A DNA stretch of 64,000 nt from Pseudoflavonifractor gallinarum (GCF_014982855.1 NZ_JADCKF010000001.1:62001-126000), one strand, 5' to 3'; positions 45,108 through 54,072 are shown, counted from the first letter of the stretch. A program made the numbers and translations. Notes: a model not told the origin generated them from the sequence alone.

Positions 45108-45866
45108 TTGAAACTGATTTCCTGGAACGTCAACGGACTGCGCGCCTGCCTGGGCAAGGGCTTTCTGGACTTTTTCCACCAGGCGGACGCGGATGTGGTC
45201 TGCCTGCAGGAGACCAAGCTCCAGCCCCATCAGATCGAGCTGGAGCTGCCCGGCTACCATCAGTACTGGAACTCGGCGGAGAAAAAGGGCTATTCCGGTA
45301 CCGCCGTGTTTACCCGGAAGGAGCCGCTTTCTGTCACCTACGGCATCGGCATGCCGGAGCACGACACGGAGGGGCGGGTTATCACCGCCGAGTATGAGGA
45401 TTTCTTCCTGGTGTGCTGCTATACCCCCAACGCCCAGCGGGAGCTGACCCGCCTTGCCTACCGCATGGAGTGGGAGGACGCCTTCCGCGCCTATCTGAAG
45501 GGATTGGACGGGCAAAAGCCGGTCATCCTCTGCGGGGACCTGAATGTGGCCCATCAGGACATCGACCTGAAAAACTTCAAATCCAACCGGGGCAACGCCG
45601 GTTTTACCGATGAGGAGCGGGGTAAGATGACCGAGCTGCTCTCCGCCGGCTTTACCGATACCTTCCGCTGGCTCTATCCCGAGGTGACGGGGGCCTACTC
45701 CTGGTGGTCCTACATGTACCACGCCCGGGAAAAGAACGCGGGTTGGAGAATCGACTATTTTATCGTCTCCGACCGCCTGCGGGAGCGGATCGCCGACAGC
45801 CGCATCCTGCCTGAGGTGATGGGCAGCGACCACTGCCCCGTGGAGCTGGAGCTGAGAGAGCCATGA
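45108..45866 (+). CDS. xth: Exodeoxyribonuclease III / AP endonuclease
   Basis: A 252-residue ExoIII-type enzyme that cuts DNA at abasic sites. Visible are SWNVNGLRACLGKGF (metal-binding Asn), LQETKLQ (metal-binding Glu), CGDLNVAHQDIDLKN (catalytic Asp and Asn), YSWWSYM and the C-terminal MGSDHCPVELEL (catalytic His). The TTG start follows GGGAGGA. It fits the base-repair theme of the lexA-ogt operon and overlaps ylmH by 4 bases. Confidence 0.96.
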   Translation: MKLISWNVNGLRACLGKGFLDFFHQADADVVCLQETKLQPHQIELELPGYHQYWNSAEKKGYSGTAVFTRKEPLSVTYGIGMPEHDTEGRVITAEYEDFFLVCCYTPNAQRELTRLAYRMEWEDAFRAYLKGLDGQKPVILCGDLNVAHQDIDLKNFKSNRGNAGFTDEERGKMTELLSAGFTDTFRWLYPEVTGAYSWWSYMYHAREKNAGWRIDYFIVSDRLRERIADSRILPEVMGSDHCPVELELREP

Positions 45867-46669
45867 CCAAAACCGAACAACTGGACAAGCTGGCCCGGGA
45901 CGGGGAGGAGCGGCTCCTCCTGGCCCGGGCCCTGGACAAGCTGGAGACCGCCCGGCGCAAGAACATCCCGGCGGCCACCGGCTTTTTATCCCCATCGGAG
46001 CGGGTCAGTGTGGAAAACTTGATCGCGGCCAACGGCCATCCCCCTCACCTGTTCTTCGGCGGGTACCCGGGGGCGGAGCGGACCATCTGTCTCTTCCTCC
46101 CCGACTGGCAGGAGCCGGAGGATGCCCTGGCCCTGGCCATGGCGGATGAGGGGCCGGTGAAGGTCCTGCGCTGTACCTATAACGCCGACGGAGGAATTAC
46201 CCACCGGGACATCCTGGGAGCCATTCTGGGCCAGGGGATCACCCGGGAGAAGGTGGGCGACCTGCTAGTAGGGCCGGAGAGCTGTGACGTGCTGGTGCTG
46301 GAAGAGCTGGCGGACTACCTGCTCCTCCATCTGGACAGTGCCGGGCGGACCCGCCTCAAGACGGGACCCATTTCCCTCTCCCAGATTTCTCCGCCGGAGG
46401 TGCGCATCAAGACCATCCGGGACACGGTAGCCACCCCCCGGCTGGACGCCCTGGTAGCCTGCGCCTTTTCCACCTCCCGGAGCAAGGCGGCGGACTTTAT
46501 CTCCGCAGGGCGGGTACAGCTCAACCACCGGGAGTGCACCAAGGCCGACAAGGCGGTGGAAGAAGGGGACGTGTTCTCCTGCCGGGGACTGGGCAAGGCC
46601 GCCGTCCGGGAGCTGGGCGGCCGTTCCAAAAAAGGCCGGATCATGGTGGTGCTGGAGCGCTATCTGTAA
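45863..46669 (+). CDS. YlmH-type S4-domain RNA-binding protein
   Basis: A 268-residue protein matching YlmH of Gram-positive bacteria. An N-terminal alpha/beta region (LSPSERVSVENLI, FFGGYPGAERTICLFLPDW, THRDILGAILGQGITREKVGDLL) is followed by a C-terminal S4 RNA-binding domain (RLDALVACAFSTSRSKAADFISAGRVQLNHREC). In Bacillus YlmH binds the large ribosomal subunit and helps rescue stalled peptidyl-tRNA; it usually lies in a division-gene cluster, so its place here among repair genes is unusual. It overlaps xth by 4 bases. Confidence 0.9.
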   Translation: MTKTEQLDKLARDGEERLLLARALDKLETARRKNIPAATGFLSPSERVSVENLIAANGHPPHLFFGGYPGAERTICLFLPDWQEPEDALALAMADEGPVKVLRCTYNADGGITHRDILGAILGQGITREKVGDLLVGPESCDVLVLEELADYLLLHLDSAGRTRLKTGPISLSQISPPEVRIKTIRDTVATPRLDALVACAFSTSRSKAADFISAGRVQLNHRECTKADKAVEEGDVFSCRGLGKAAVRELGGRSKKGRIMVVLERYL

Positions 46670-46708
46670 TCCCCTCCCCCCAACCCAACGAAGAAAGGAA
46701 CATCCCTT

Positions 46709-46921
46709 ATGATTACACAAGCGCAGATTGACCGGATCAACGAGCTGGCCCGCAAGGCGAAGACGCCGGAGGGCCTCACCCCCGCGGAGGTGGAGGAGCG
46801 GGACATCCTCCGCCGGGCCTATATCGCCTCGGTGCGGGCCAACCTGGTGGGCCAGCTGGAGAATACCTATATCGTAGAGCCCGACGGCACCAAGCACCGG
46901 GTCACACACAAGGATGACTGA
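46709..46921 (+). CDS. DUF896 (YnzC-like) protein
   Basis: A 70-residue, mostly helical protein of the DUF896/UPF0291 family (QAQIDRINELARKAKTPEGLTPAEVEERDILRRAYIASVR). In Bacillus subtilis the homologue ynzC lies in the yneA-yneB-ynzC SOS operon beside lexA; here too it lies 2.3 kb downstream of lexA, although yneA and yneB are not present. The function is unknown. The ATG follows AGAAAGGA, and its stop overlaps no gene but lies 13 bases before the next start. Confidence 0.9.
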   Translation: MITQAQIDRINELARKAKTPEGLTPAEVEERDILRRAYIASVRANLVGQLENTYIVEPDGTKHRVTHKDD

Positions 46922-46934
46922 GAGGAGCACCCCC

Positions 46935-48173
46935 ATGGCATTGACAACGGAAAATAACCTGGAACAGCGCATCGCCCGGGTGGATGCGGCCGTCGCCCTG
47001 CGGGAGGGGGACCGGGTCCCCATGGCCCCCAAGATTGGCATGGCCTACGCCCAGACCGCCGGCATTGACCGGTATGAGGCGCTCAACGACGCCCGGCTCC
47101 TCCGGCCTGGTGTGGAGAAATTTTTGCAGACCTATCCCTGCGACCTGTTCTGGGCCGGCTCGGGCTACCCCATCCCCATGATGGAGACCCTGGGGACCAC
47201 CGCCATCCGCTGGCCGGGCGCCACCTGCGGCGTGCCCCTGAACCAGGGTTTCCAGATCGTGGACGGCACCTATATGGAGGAGGACGAGTACGACGAGTTC
47301 CTCCGGGACCCCTCTCACTTCTGCATGACCAAGGTCTTTCCCCGCAAGCACAAGAAGCTGGCGGGGCTGGCCAAGCTGAACTTCCACGAGGTGGTGGAGT
47401 TCGGTCACTATGCATCCATGGCGGCCTTTGCCGATCCGGAGGTCCGGCAGGCCCTTCTGACCCTCATGTTCGCCGGAGAGCAGGCGGTGGAGTGGCAGCG
47501 GAACTCCGCCCTCCTGCGGGAGACCGCCCTGGCCTGTCAGACCCCTCTGGGTGCGCTGGCGGGGCAGAACGCCCCCTATGACATGCTGGCCGACAACATC
47601 CGGGGCTTTTTGAATGTGCCCATGGACCTCTATGAGATCCCGGAGAAGGTGACGGCGGCCATCGACATCATGACGGAGTACGCCCTGCAGAACGTGCGCC
47701 GCCTGAAGAACACCGGCTCCAAGTACTGCTTTATGCCCCTCCACGGCGGTACGGACGACTTCATGAGCCTGGAGGATTACCGCACCTTCTACTGGCCCTC
47801 CCTGCGGCGGGTGATGGAGGAGATCATCGACTGCGGCATGATCCCCTATGTGTTCTGCGAGGGCAAGTATGACACCCGCCTGGAAGTCCTGCGGGAGGTC
47901 CCCCGGGGCAAGGTCATCTATATGTTCGAGCAGGTGGACATCGCCCGGGCCAAGGCAGTGCTGGGCGACACCGCCTGCATCTGCGGCAATCTCCCCACCT
48001 CCCTCCTGCTCTACAGCAAGCCCCACGAGGTGGTGGACGAGACCCGGCGCCTGCTGGACACCTGTGCCCCCGGCGGCGGCTTCCTGATGGACTGCTCCAT
48101 CGTGCTGGACCACTACAAAGAGGAGAATCTGGAGGCGTGGTTTGACACCACCCTCCAGTATGGGCGCTATTGA
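46935..48173 (+). CDS. Uroporphyrinogen decarboxylase (URO-D) family protein
   Basis: A 412-residue URO-D-fold protein. No other haem genes are near, and the family includes corrinoid-dependent methyltransferases (MtaA/CmuA/MtbA) as well as many uncharacterised anaerobe proteins; the fold is clear, the substrate is not. Visible are VDAAVALREGDRVPMAPKIG at the start, YDMLADNIRGFLNVPMDLYEIPEKV, LHGGTDDFMSLEDYRTFYWPSLRRVMEEII, and DTACICGNLPTSLL near the C-terminus. The ATG at 46935 follows GAGGAG; an in-frame ATG at 46914 would overlap the DUF896 gene. It may belong to the lexA operon by read-through, ending in a bidirectional terminator. Confidence 0.85.
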   Translation: MALTTENNLEQRIARVDAAVALREGDRVPMAPKIGMAYAQTAGIDRYEALNDARLLRPGVEKFLQTYPCDLFWAGSGYPIPMMETLGTTAIRWPGATCGVPLNQGFQIVDGTYMEEDEYDEFLRDPSHFCMTKVFPRKHKKLAGLAKLNFHEVVEFGHYASMAAFADPEVRQALLTLMFAGEQAVEWQRNSALLRETALACQTPLGALAGQNAPYDMLADNIRGFLNVPMDLYEIPEKVTAAIDIMTEYALQNVRRLKNTGSKYCFMPLHGGTDDFMSLEDYRTFYWPSLRRVMEEIIDCGMIPYVFCEGKYDTRLEVLREVPRGKVIYMFEQVDIARAKAVLGDTACICGNLPTSLLLYSKPHEVVDETRRLLDTCAPGGGFLMDCSIVLDHYKEENLEAWFDTTLQYGRY

Positions 48174-48182
48174 GCCCGGAAC

Positions 48183-48222
48183 AAAAAAGCCCCGCTCTCG
48201 CTTTCGAGAGCGGGGCTTTCTG
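48183..48222. terminator. Bidirectional terminator between the URO-D gene and carD
   Basis: A perfect 15-bp stem AAAGCCCCGCTCTCG / CGAGAGCGGGGCTTT (48186-48200, 48205-48219), A/T-flanked on both sides. Confidence 0.92.
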
Positions 48223-48235
48223 CATGTGCGGCGGA

Positions 48236-48733
48236 TCAGGAGGCGCTGGCCAGCACCTCGCGGATATAGGACGGGACCTCTTCCCGCTCCAAATCCAGGG
48301 CGACGCACAGCTCACCGTAGAGCTGATCTTCGGCCAGACGGAGATAGCGCTCATCCAGCTTGCCGGGCTTGCGCCCGTTATCGGTGGCCGAGCGGTTTTT
48401 CTCATGAATGCTCTTGATGAGGCGGAGGAGCTCCACACAGTCGGAGGTCTGATAGGCATCCTGATAATAGCGGGACAGGGCGGGGAGACTGGTGATGCGG
48501 ATGGCCTCAGTCTCGATGGAGGGAATGCTGCGCACCAGTTCCTCGGCCTGCCCCCGGGTCAGCACAGGGCGCAGCGCGACCTTGGTGTCCACAGGGATGA
48601 TGATGGTCTCGGTGGTATAGAGCGGCTTGAGCGTGTAATAGAGCCGCTCTCCATTGCCGGGCCTTGTGGCGATCTCCCGGACACGGCAGACGCCGTTCCG
48701 GCCGTACACAAGCAACGATCCAACGGGATACAT
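48236..48733 (-). CDS. CarD-like transcription regulator
   Basis: A 165-residue protein. The first ~60 residues form the CarD/RNA-polymerase-interacting domain (PVGSLLVYGRNGVCRVREIATRPGNGERLYYTLKPL) that in mycobacteria binds the RNA polymerase beta subunit. The rest is helical and includes LPALSRYYQDAYQTSDCVELLRLIKSIHEKN, as in other Firmicutes CarD-like proteins. It may stabilise promoter opening at selected genes (family knowledge). It lies next to a strikingly AT-rich non-coding stretch that must carry its promoter. Confidence 0.9.
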   Translation of the reverse strand: MYPVGSLLVYGRNGVCRVREIATRPGNGERLYYTLKPLYTTETIIIPVDTKVALRPVLTRGQAEELVRSIPSIETEAIRITSLPALSRYYQDAYQTSDCVELLRLIKSIHEKNRSATDNGRKPGKLDERYLRLAEDQLYGELCVALDLEREEVPSYIREVLASAS

Positions 48734-48764
48734 GAGTTGGCCTCCTCTTCTATTAATATCATAT

Positions 48765-48775
48765 AGTATACCACA
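48765..48775 (-). promoter_or_regulatory. Candidate extended -10 promoter of the carD-like gene
   Basis: Minus strand TGTGGTATACT: a TG-n-TATACT extended -10 element (hexamer 48765-48770) about 32 bases before the ATG. No good -35 is seen. Confidence 0.5.
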
Positions 48776-48945
48776 GAATGGAGATACTTTTCTATATTAA
48801 ATGAAGAAAAAATAAAAATATAAAAACTTTTTATTTTTATAATGACGGAAAATAAGTCATATACAGCATAATATACACAAAAATAAGATAGAAATAAAAA
48901 TAGAACAGATCATAAAAAAGAAAACTTTTTCTGCGGAAAAGCATG
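48775..48945. other. AT-rich non-coding island
   Basis: About 170 bases of very high A+T (runs such as AAAAAATAAAAATATAAAAAC) in a GC-rich genome, between carD and htrA. It contains an imperfect ATAAAAA...TTTTTAT inverted repeat near 48814-48842 and no open frame of note. It fills most of the 307-base gap. Confidence 0.75.
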
Positions 48946-48972
48946 CGGCGCAGGGGACACCGCAGAATAGAA

Positions 48973-49010
48973 CAGGCGGCCCGGTCTGCTGCTTTGACCG
49001 GACCGCCTGA
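48973..49010 (-). terminator. Probable terminator of htrA
   Basis: Minus strand stem of 13 pairs with one mismatch, AGGCGGTCCGGTC / GACCGGGCCGCCT (48974-48986, 48996-49008), followed by a weak GTTCTATTCT tail. Confidence 0.65.
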
Positions 49011-49040
49011 CTTGAGAAAGAGGGGAAATATCCAGTTGGA

Positions 49041-50408
49041 TCAATAGCCGAAACCAAAGGGCCAATTGTAGTAGCCGTTGTTCTGCTGGGACTGCTGTTG
49101 CTGCTGAGAGGCCTCCAGCTTCTCCTGGCTAAGCTCTTCCTGCAGGTCGCTCAGGGCGTTCTGCCGCTCCTGGTTGTCCTCATCCAGGACCACGGAGAGG
49201 TCCTGCTTCTCCCCGTCGCGGTAAATGGTGAAGGTGACGGTATCGCCGGCCTTTTTATCCCGCACGGCGTCCTTCAGCGCGGTGCTGGAATCCACCTCCG
49301 TGCCGTCCACAGTGCAGATGATGTCGCCCTTCTGGATGCCGGCCTTCTCAGCGCAGGAGCCCTCGAGGACGGCCTCCACCGAGGCACCGGCGGGCACGCC
49401 GTACTTGGTGGCGTAGTCGGGCACATCGGTCATCAGGATGCCCACATTGGGCTTTCCGGTGACATAGCCGTGCTCAATGATGTCGGTGATCATGCTGCGC
49501 ACATCGTTGATGGGGATCGCGAAGCCCAGACCCTCGATGCTGGCCTCCGAGGAGTCGCCGTTGCTGGAGAGCTTGGCGGAGGTGATGCCCACCACTTCCC
49601 CGTAGGCGTTGAAGAGGGGGCCGCCGGAGTTACCGGAGTTGATGGCGGTGTTGGTCTGGAGCATATTCATGGTCTGCCCCTCGCTGGTGGTGACCGAGCG
49701 GTCCTTGGCGGAGACCAGGCCGTCGGTGAGGGACCAGGTCAGCTCACCCAGGGGGTTGCCGATGGTGTAGACCGGCTCACCCACCACCAGGGAGTCGGAA
49801 TCGCCCAGGGTGAGCGCGTGGAGGCCGGTGGCCTCGATCTTGAGCACGGCCACATCGTTCTCGGCCTCGCCGCCCACCAGCTTGGCGTCATAGGTCTGGC
49901 CGTCCACAAAGGCGACCTTGATGGAGGTGGCGTCCTTGATGACGTGGTAGTTGGTGACGATATAGCCGTCCGAGGAGATCACGAAGCCGGAACCGGCGGC
50001 GGCGCCCTGCACCACATAGCCGTAGACATTGGTGTTGACCTCAGTGGTGATACCCACACAGGCATCCACATTGGCGGCATAGAGCTGGGCGGGGGTCATG
50101 GCCTCGCCCGACTTGACGCTGGTGGTATCCACATTGACGGTGGGGTGATTCCCGCCCTCATAGAGGACGGTATTGTTGGAAGAGCGGGAGATGTACCAGG
50201 CGCTTCCGCCGCCCACCAGACCGCCGACCAGGGCGCAGCACAGGCCGAGGGCTACGACTTTGCCGGCCATACCGCCTTTCTTGCGGGGCGGCTTGGGGGG
50301 CTGGGCGCCGGTATCCCAGGGGTCGCTGTGTACGTGGAACTGGGTGGTCTCTATGGGATTGGTATCCGGTCCATCGGACTGGGGACGAAATTCCTGATTG
50401 TCAAACAT
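49041..50408 (-). CDS. htrA: HtrA/DegP-type serine protease (S1C) with PDZ domain
   Basis: Membrane-anchored quality-control protease, 455 residues. A cytoplasmic N-terminus of about 45 residues precedes one membrane segment (about 50-72); the protease domain lies outside. The triad is H155 (VTNYHVIKDA), D185 (EAENDVAVLKI) and S261 (NSGNSGGPLFN). A PDZ domain covers about 320-410 (VPAGASVEAVLEGSCAEKAGIQKGDIICTVDG). The tail is Gln-rich and ends NNGYYNWPFGFGY, whose aromatic C-terminus could itself be a PDZ ligand (inference). The ATG follows AAAGGAG. It protects the cell envelope under heat or secretion stress. Confidence 0.96.
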   Translation of the reverse strand: MFDNQEFRPQSDGPDTNPIETTQFHVHSDPWDTGAQPPKPPRKKGGMAGKVVALGLCCALVGGLVGGGSAWYISRSSNNTVLYEGGNHPTVNVDTTSVKSGEAMTPAQLYAANVDACVGITTEVNTNVYGYVVQGAAAGSGFVISSDGYIVTNYHVIKDATSIKVAFVDGQTYDAKLVGGEAENDVAVLKIEATGLHALTLGDSDSLVVGEPVYTIGNPLGELTWSLTDGLVSAKDRSVTTSEGQTMNMLQTNTAINSGNSGGPLFNAYGEVVGITSAKLSSNGDSSEASIEGLGFAIPINDVRSMITDIIEHGYVTGKPNVGILMTDVPDYATKYGVPAGASVEAVLEGSCAEKAGIQKGDIICTVDGTEVDSSTALKDAVRDKKAGDTVTFTIYRDGEKQDLSVVLDEDNQERQNALSDLQEELSQEKLEASQQQQQSQQNNGYYNWPFGFGY

Positions 50409-50487
50409 AACACTCGCTCCTTTTGAGGGTTCTCTCTTGAACTGCTCTTAGGATACCCACAAAATATGTCCAAAGCGTGAAGAAACT

Positions 50488-51666
50488 TTACACGTTTTTT
50501 GAATTCGTATCCCCGCCTGGACGGTGCTTCAAAAAGGCGGAGAGATCAGCGGCTGCCAGGCGGATGTCCTCCAGTACGGGGTTAAAAATCCCCAGTCGGC
50601 AGATGTTGAGTACCACCATACAGACCACCGGGCCCAGGATCATCCCCAGCACGCCGGCCAGCTGCATGCCCACATAGATGCTGATCAGGGAGACCACGGG
50701 GGGAAGCCCGGTCTGATCGCCCACCACCTTGGGCTCTCCCACCCGGCGGAAGAGCGCGATCAAACCCCAGATTACCATGAGCTCAATGGACTCCCGGAGA
50801 TTCCCCAGGGCCAGGTCCACCACCGCCCAGGGCACCATGACGGTGCCCGCGCCGATGATGGGGATAAAGTCCATAATGGCCAGAAGAAAGGCCAGCAGCA
50901 GCGTATAGGGCTGTCCAATGATGGTAAAGCCCGCCAGCAGAATGAAAAAGACCCCCACCGAGAGGATAAATTCGGCCTTCACATAGCCGCCGAAGGCGGA
51001 GAGGGCGGCCTGCCGCACCTCCTGCAAAAAGTGGCGGGAACGGCCGGTAAAGCGCTTGGAGACCAGATAGCGGATGTGGGGATAGTCGGCCGTCAGGTAA
51101 TAGGAGCCCATCAAAAAGACCACGGTGCCCACCGCGAAGGAGGGAACCTGCTTGGCGATCCGGGTGGCATAGGCCGCCGAGCTGCCCAGGGCGGTGGTCA
51201 CAGCCCCCTGGAGCCAGGTAAAGAGGCTCTCCAGATAGGCGTCGCTGGCGGTACGGATATCGGCCGGAATCAGGGACATAAAGCGGGAGAAGGCGTGATC
51301 CAGAGAGGAGAGCGCCTCCTGAAGCGCGGTGGAGATGGAGCTCCAGTCCTCATAGAGGGAGATAATCTCCTGGGCGATGTTCCAGATAAAGGCCACCAGT
51401 ACGCCCCCCGCCACCGCCAGGATCAGAAGAATGAGCACCAGGGAGAGAAATTTACGGGAGATCCCCAGCCGCCGCTGGATTCCCCGCACCAGGGGATTGA
51501 GGAGCCAGGCCACCACAAAGGCCAGTACAAAGGGCATAAAGAGGGACAGCAGGGCTGGCCCCGCCAGGGCCAGCGCGGCCAGTACAAGCAGGGTGAGCAA
51601 TAGCCGGATGCCAAGGCGCATCCAGAGCCGGCCCCGCTCCCGCCAGGAGAGTTCCTGATCTTCCAT
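50488..51666 (-). CDS. ytvI: AI-2E/YtvI-type integral membrane protein (sporulation-linked)
   Basis: A 392-residue polytopic protein of the AI-2E transporter/UPF0118 family, here like the sporulation protein YtvI. Seven to eight hydrophobic segments are visible, with the family signature AFLLAIMDFIPIIGAGTVMVPWAV and QTGLPPVVSLISIYVGMQLAGVLGMILGPVVCMV. The transported substrate is unknown. The ATG at 51666 has GGGAGGT 8 bases before it; an in-frame ATG five codons earlier does not. It lies 90 bases after spoIIP on the same strand with no terminator between, so the two may be co-expressed during sporulation. Confidence 0.88.
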   Translation of the reverse strand: MEDQELSWRERGRLWMRLGIRLLLTLLVLAALALAGPALLSLFMPFVLAFVVAWLLNPLVRGIQRRLGISRKFLSLVLILLILAVAGGVLVAFIWNIAQEIISLYEDWSSISTALQEALSSLDHAFSRFMSLIPADIRTASDAYLESLFTWLQGAVTTALGSSAAYATRIAKQVPSFAVGTVVFLMGSYYLTADYPHIRYLVSKRFTGRSRHFLQEVRQAALSAFGGYVKAEFILSVGVFFILLAGFTIIGQPYTLLLAFLLAIMDFIPIIGAGTVMVPWAVVDLALGNLRESIELMVIWGLIALFRRVGEPKVVGDQTGLPPVVSLISIYVGMQLAGVLGMILGPVVCMVVLNICRLGIFNPVLEDIRLAAADLSAFLKHRPGGDTNSKNV

Positions 51667-51756
51667 GGAAAGACCTCCCATTTCTGTTGGTGTATATGAG
51701 AGCAGTATAGCATGGATTCGGCGAAGAAAGGAGAGGAATCTGTAAATTTTTTTGCG

Positions 51757-52932
51757 TCAGCTGCCGGATGGGGTGAGATTCAGAAAGACCTGGCCTGCGG
51801 CCCGGGCAAAGCAGCGGGCGCCATTGAGGGCCTCTTGCAAGGTATTGCCATGGGTACCCACCTCCACCAACAGGGAGCCGGGAGTCAGATTTTGGTTGTA
51901 GACCGAGCTGCGCAGGGTCATGGGACGGGCCAGCGTGGGATAGAGGGTGTCCATGCTCCGCTGGATGCGGGCGGCAAGGGCCAGATTTTCCATCCAGTTG
52001 GGGTGGGTGGAGCCGCTGCCCAGCACCAGCATGACCTGAGCGGTCTTGACGCCGTCTACCTTGGTCACGGCCTTGTACACCGTGTTGTCGCTCCCCACCA
52101 GAGCGTCCCGATGGACGTCCAGCACCAGCTGGATGGAGGGATACTGGGCGAGATACTTCTGGATGGCGGCCCCCGAGCGGGAATAGGCCCCATTGTAGGC
52201 GGGATAGTCATAGACGCCCTTGTCGTGGAGCACGGAAAGGCCCATTTCGGTAAAGACCCGCTCCATCTCATTTCCCACCCGGATCATATTGTAGTTTTCG
52301 TCCAGGGTACGGGAATTCTGGTCACTGGGGGTGTAGACGTCGCTGCCGTCCGGAGTGTAGGCCTCGGTGGCATGGGTATGTATGATGAGGATTTGGGGAC
52401 CCTGCTGGGGAAGCTGGGCCTTGATGGGGGCCGAGGCGGCCGCAGCCAGATCGACGGACAGGTTGGTCCGGTTATAGAGATACAGGCCGTCGGCATAGGC
52501 ATATCCGTCGGTGCTGGTGGGGACCAGGGTGCGCTCCACAATGTCCCCGGGCGCGGCGGTGACTGCGGGTGGCTCTTCCTCCTCCAGGGGGGGCGTGGCA
52601 GAGGGCGCGGGCGCGGCGGAAGGGGTGGGCTGAGCGGCCAGGGGATCGGTGTCGTCGATCCCAGCGCCCTGGCGCAGCAGCGCCGACTGATCCACCACCA
52701 GACGCTGCCAGAAGTCCAGCTCGTCCATCGTGGTTCCAGTCTCCACATTCCCCAGCTCGGCCTGGAGGGCGGCGGAGACAAAGAGCGGACTGGAGGTGAG
52801 GGCGTCCAGACTCCCGGCGGCCAGCCCCCAGCCTGTCCCGGCCAGGAGGGCCCATACCGCCAGGGTGGCCAGAAAGAAGGCGGCGCAGCGCCGGAACAGG
52901 CGGGACCACAGAATGCGGCTGTGTGTACGCAT
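51757..52932 (-). CDS. spoIIP: Stage II sporulation protein P
   Basis: Peptidoglycan amidase/endopeptidase that, with SpoIID and SpoIIM, drives engulfment of the forespore. The 391-residue protein starts with an anchor (about 12-35), then a Pro/Ala/Ser-rich linker (about 95-130) and the SpoIIP catalytic domain. The first zinc-ligand region is ILIIHTHATEAYTP and the second includes VLDVHRDALVG; the end LVEVGTHGNTLQEALNGAR is typical. In Bacillus it follows gpr; here the two are 47 kb apart. The ATG follows GAAAGGA. Confidence 0.95.
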   Translation of the reverse strand: MRTHSRILWSRLFRRCAAFFLATLAVWALLAGTGWGLAAGSLDALTSSPLFVSAALQAELGNVETGTTMDELDFWQRLVVDQSALLRQGAGIDDTDPLAAQPTPSAAPAPSATPPLEEEEPPAVTAAPGDIVERTLVPTSTDGYAYADGLYLYNRTNLSVDLAAAASAPIKAQLPQQGPQILIIHTHATEAYTPDGSDVYTPSDQNSRTLDENYNMIRVGNEMERVFTEMGLSVLHDKGVYDYPAYNGAYSRSGAAIQKYLAQYPSIQLVLDVHRDALVGSDNTVYKAVTKVDGVKTAQVMLVLGSGSTHPNWMENLALAARIQRSMDTLYPTLARPMTLRSSVYNQNLTPGSLLVEVGTHGNTLQEALNGARCFARAAGQVFLNLTPSGS

Positions 52933-53041
52933 GAGACATCATCCTTTCTCTTCGGTGGGGGGACGAAATGGTTGGTCAAGCATATGCGCCCGGGCAGAGG
53001 GATATGCCTGTCCGGGAAAAAGCTTCCGGATGCCCTGCGCC

Positions 53042-53069
53042 TTGACATTTGGACGCTTTCCGATATAAT
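53042..53069 (+). promoter_or_regulatory. Sigma-A promoter of the degV gene
   Basis: TTGACA (53042-53047), 16-base spacer, TATAAT (53064-53069). Both hexamers are perfect. It leaves a leader of about 142 bases in which no regulatory structure was recognised. Confidence 0.85.
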
Positions 53070-53217
53070 AAGGCGGACCAGTTTGCCACGTTTACCGGCT
53101 TACCCGGGCGCGATGGGCAAGAAAACAGGCATTTTTCCAGGGGACAGCCCTCTGTGGAGGGGGATACCCGGCATGGTTCCCCGGCTTTGATCGTGTGTTT
53201 GAAAGGAAGTTTGGAAG

Positions 53218-54060
53218 ATGATACGGATTTTGACGGACAGTACCAGCGACCTCTCCCCTGCCCGCGCGGCGGAGCTGGGGGTGGAGATTCTCCCCCTCAC
53301 GGTCCTCTTTGGCGAAGAGGCCTTCCAGGACGGCGTGGAAATCACAAAAGAGGAATTTTATGCCCGGCTGGAGCAGGTGGACACCCTGCCCACCACCGCC
53401 CAGATCCCCCCCGAGACCTTTATCCAGACCTTTGAGCGGCTGACCGAAAGCGGGGATCAGGTGCTGGCCATTCTGATCTCCAGCGCCATGTCGGGCACCT
53501 ACCAGTCCGCCATGATCGCCCGGGGCATCGTGGACGAGAGCAACATCGCCGTGGTGGACGCCCAGACCGTCACCTTCGGCATGGGCCTTTTGGTGGAGGC
53601 CGCCTGTCTGCTCCGGGACAAGGGGCTCTCCCTGTCCGAGCTGAAGGGACAGGTGGAAGAGCTGGCCGGACGGGTGCGGCTCCTGGCCGTAGTGGACACC
53701 CTCAAGTACCTGAAGATGGGCGGGCGGATCTCGGGCGCCACCGCTGTGGTGGGCGGCCTGCTGGGCATCAGTCCCATCATCACCATTGAGGACGGCCTGG
53801 TCATCTCGGTGGGCAAATGCCGGGGCAGAAAGGCGGGCTTCCAGTTCATCCGTAAGTGGATGGAGGAGAAGGAGCCCATTGACACCACGCTGCCGGTGGC
53901 CTTCGGCCACTCCAACGCGCCCCAGGCCATGGCCGACTGCATGGCCTATTTTGCCGCGGAGACCCAGGGGATGACCGTGCTCCCCAGCGACATCGGCGCC
54001 GTGGTGGGCACCCACGCCGGCCCTGGCGCCACCGGCATCGCCTATTTTGTCCGGAAGTAA
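53218..54060 (+). CDS. DegV-family fatty-acid-binding protein
   Basis: A 280-residue DegV/FakB-type protein. The N-terminal DSTSDLSPARAAELGVEILPLTVLFG and the ISSAMSGTYQSAMIA and VVDAQTVTFGMGLLVEAA segments are diagnostic. FakB proteins present a fatty acid to the kinase FakA, making acyl phosphate for phospholipid synthesis; no fakA gene is adjacent. The ATG has GGAAG before it. It is a single-gene unit with promoter and terminator. Confidence 0.94.
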   Translation: MIRILTDSTSDLSPARAAELGVEILPLTVLFGEEAFQDGVEITKEEFYARLEQVDTLPTTAQIPPETFIQTFERLTESGDQVLAILISSAMSGTYQSAMIARGIVDESNIAVVDAQTVTFGMGLLVEAACLLRDKGLSLSELKGQVEELAGRVRLLAVVDTLKYLKMGGRISGATAVVGGLLGISPIITIEDGLVISVGKCRGRKAGFQFIRKWMEEKEPIDTTLPVAFGHSNAPQAMADCMAYFAAETQGMTVLPSDIGAVVGTHAGPGATGIAYFVRK

Positions 54061-54072
54061 GAGAGAAACACA

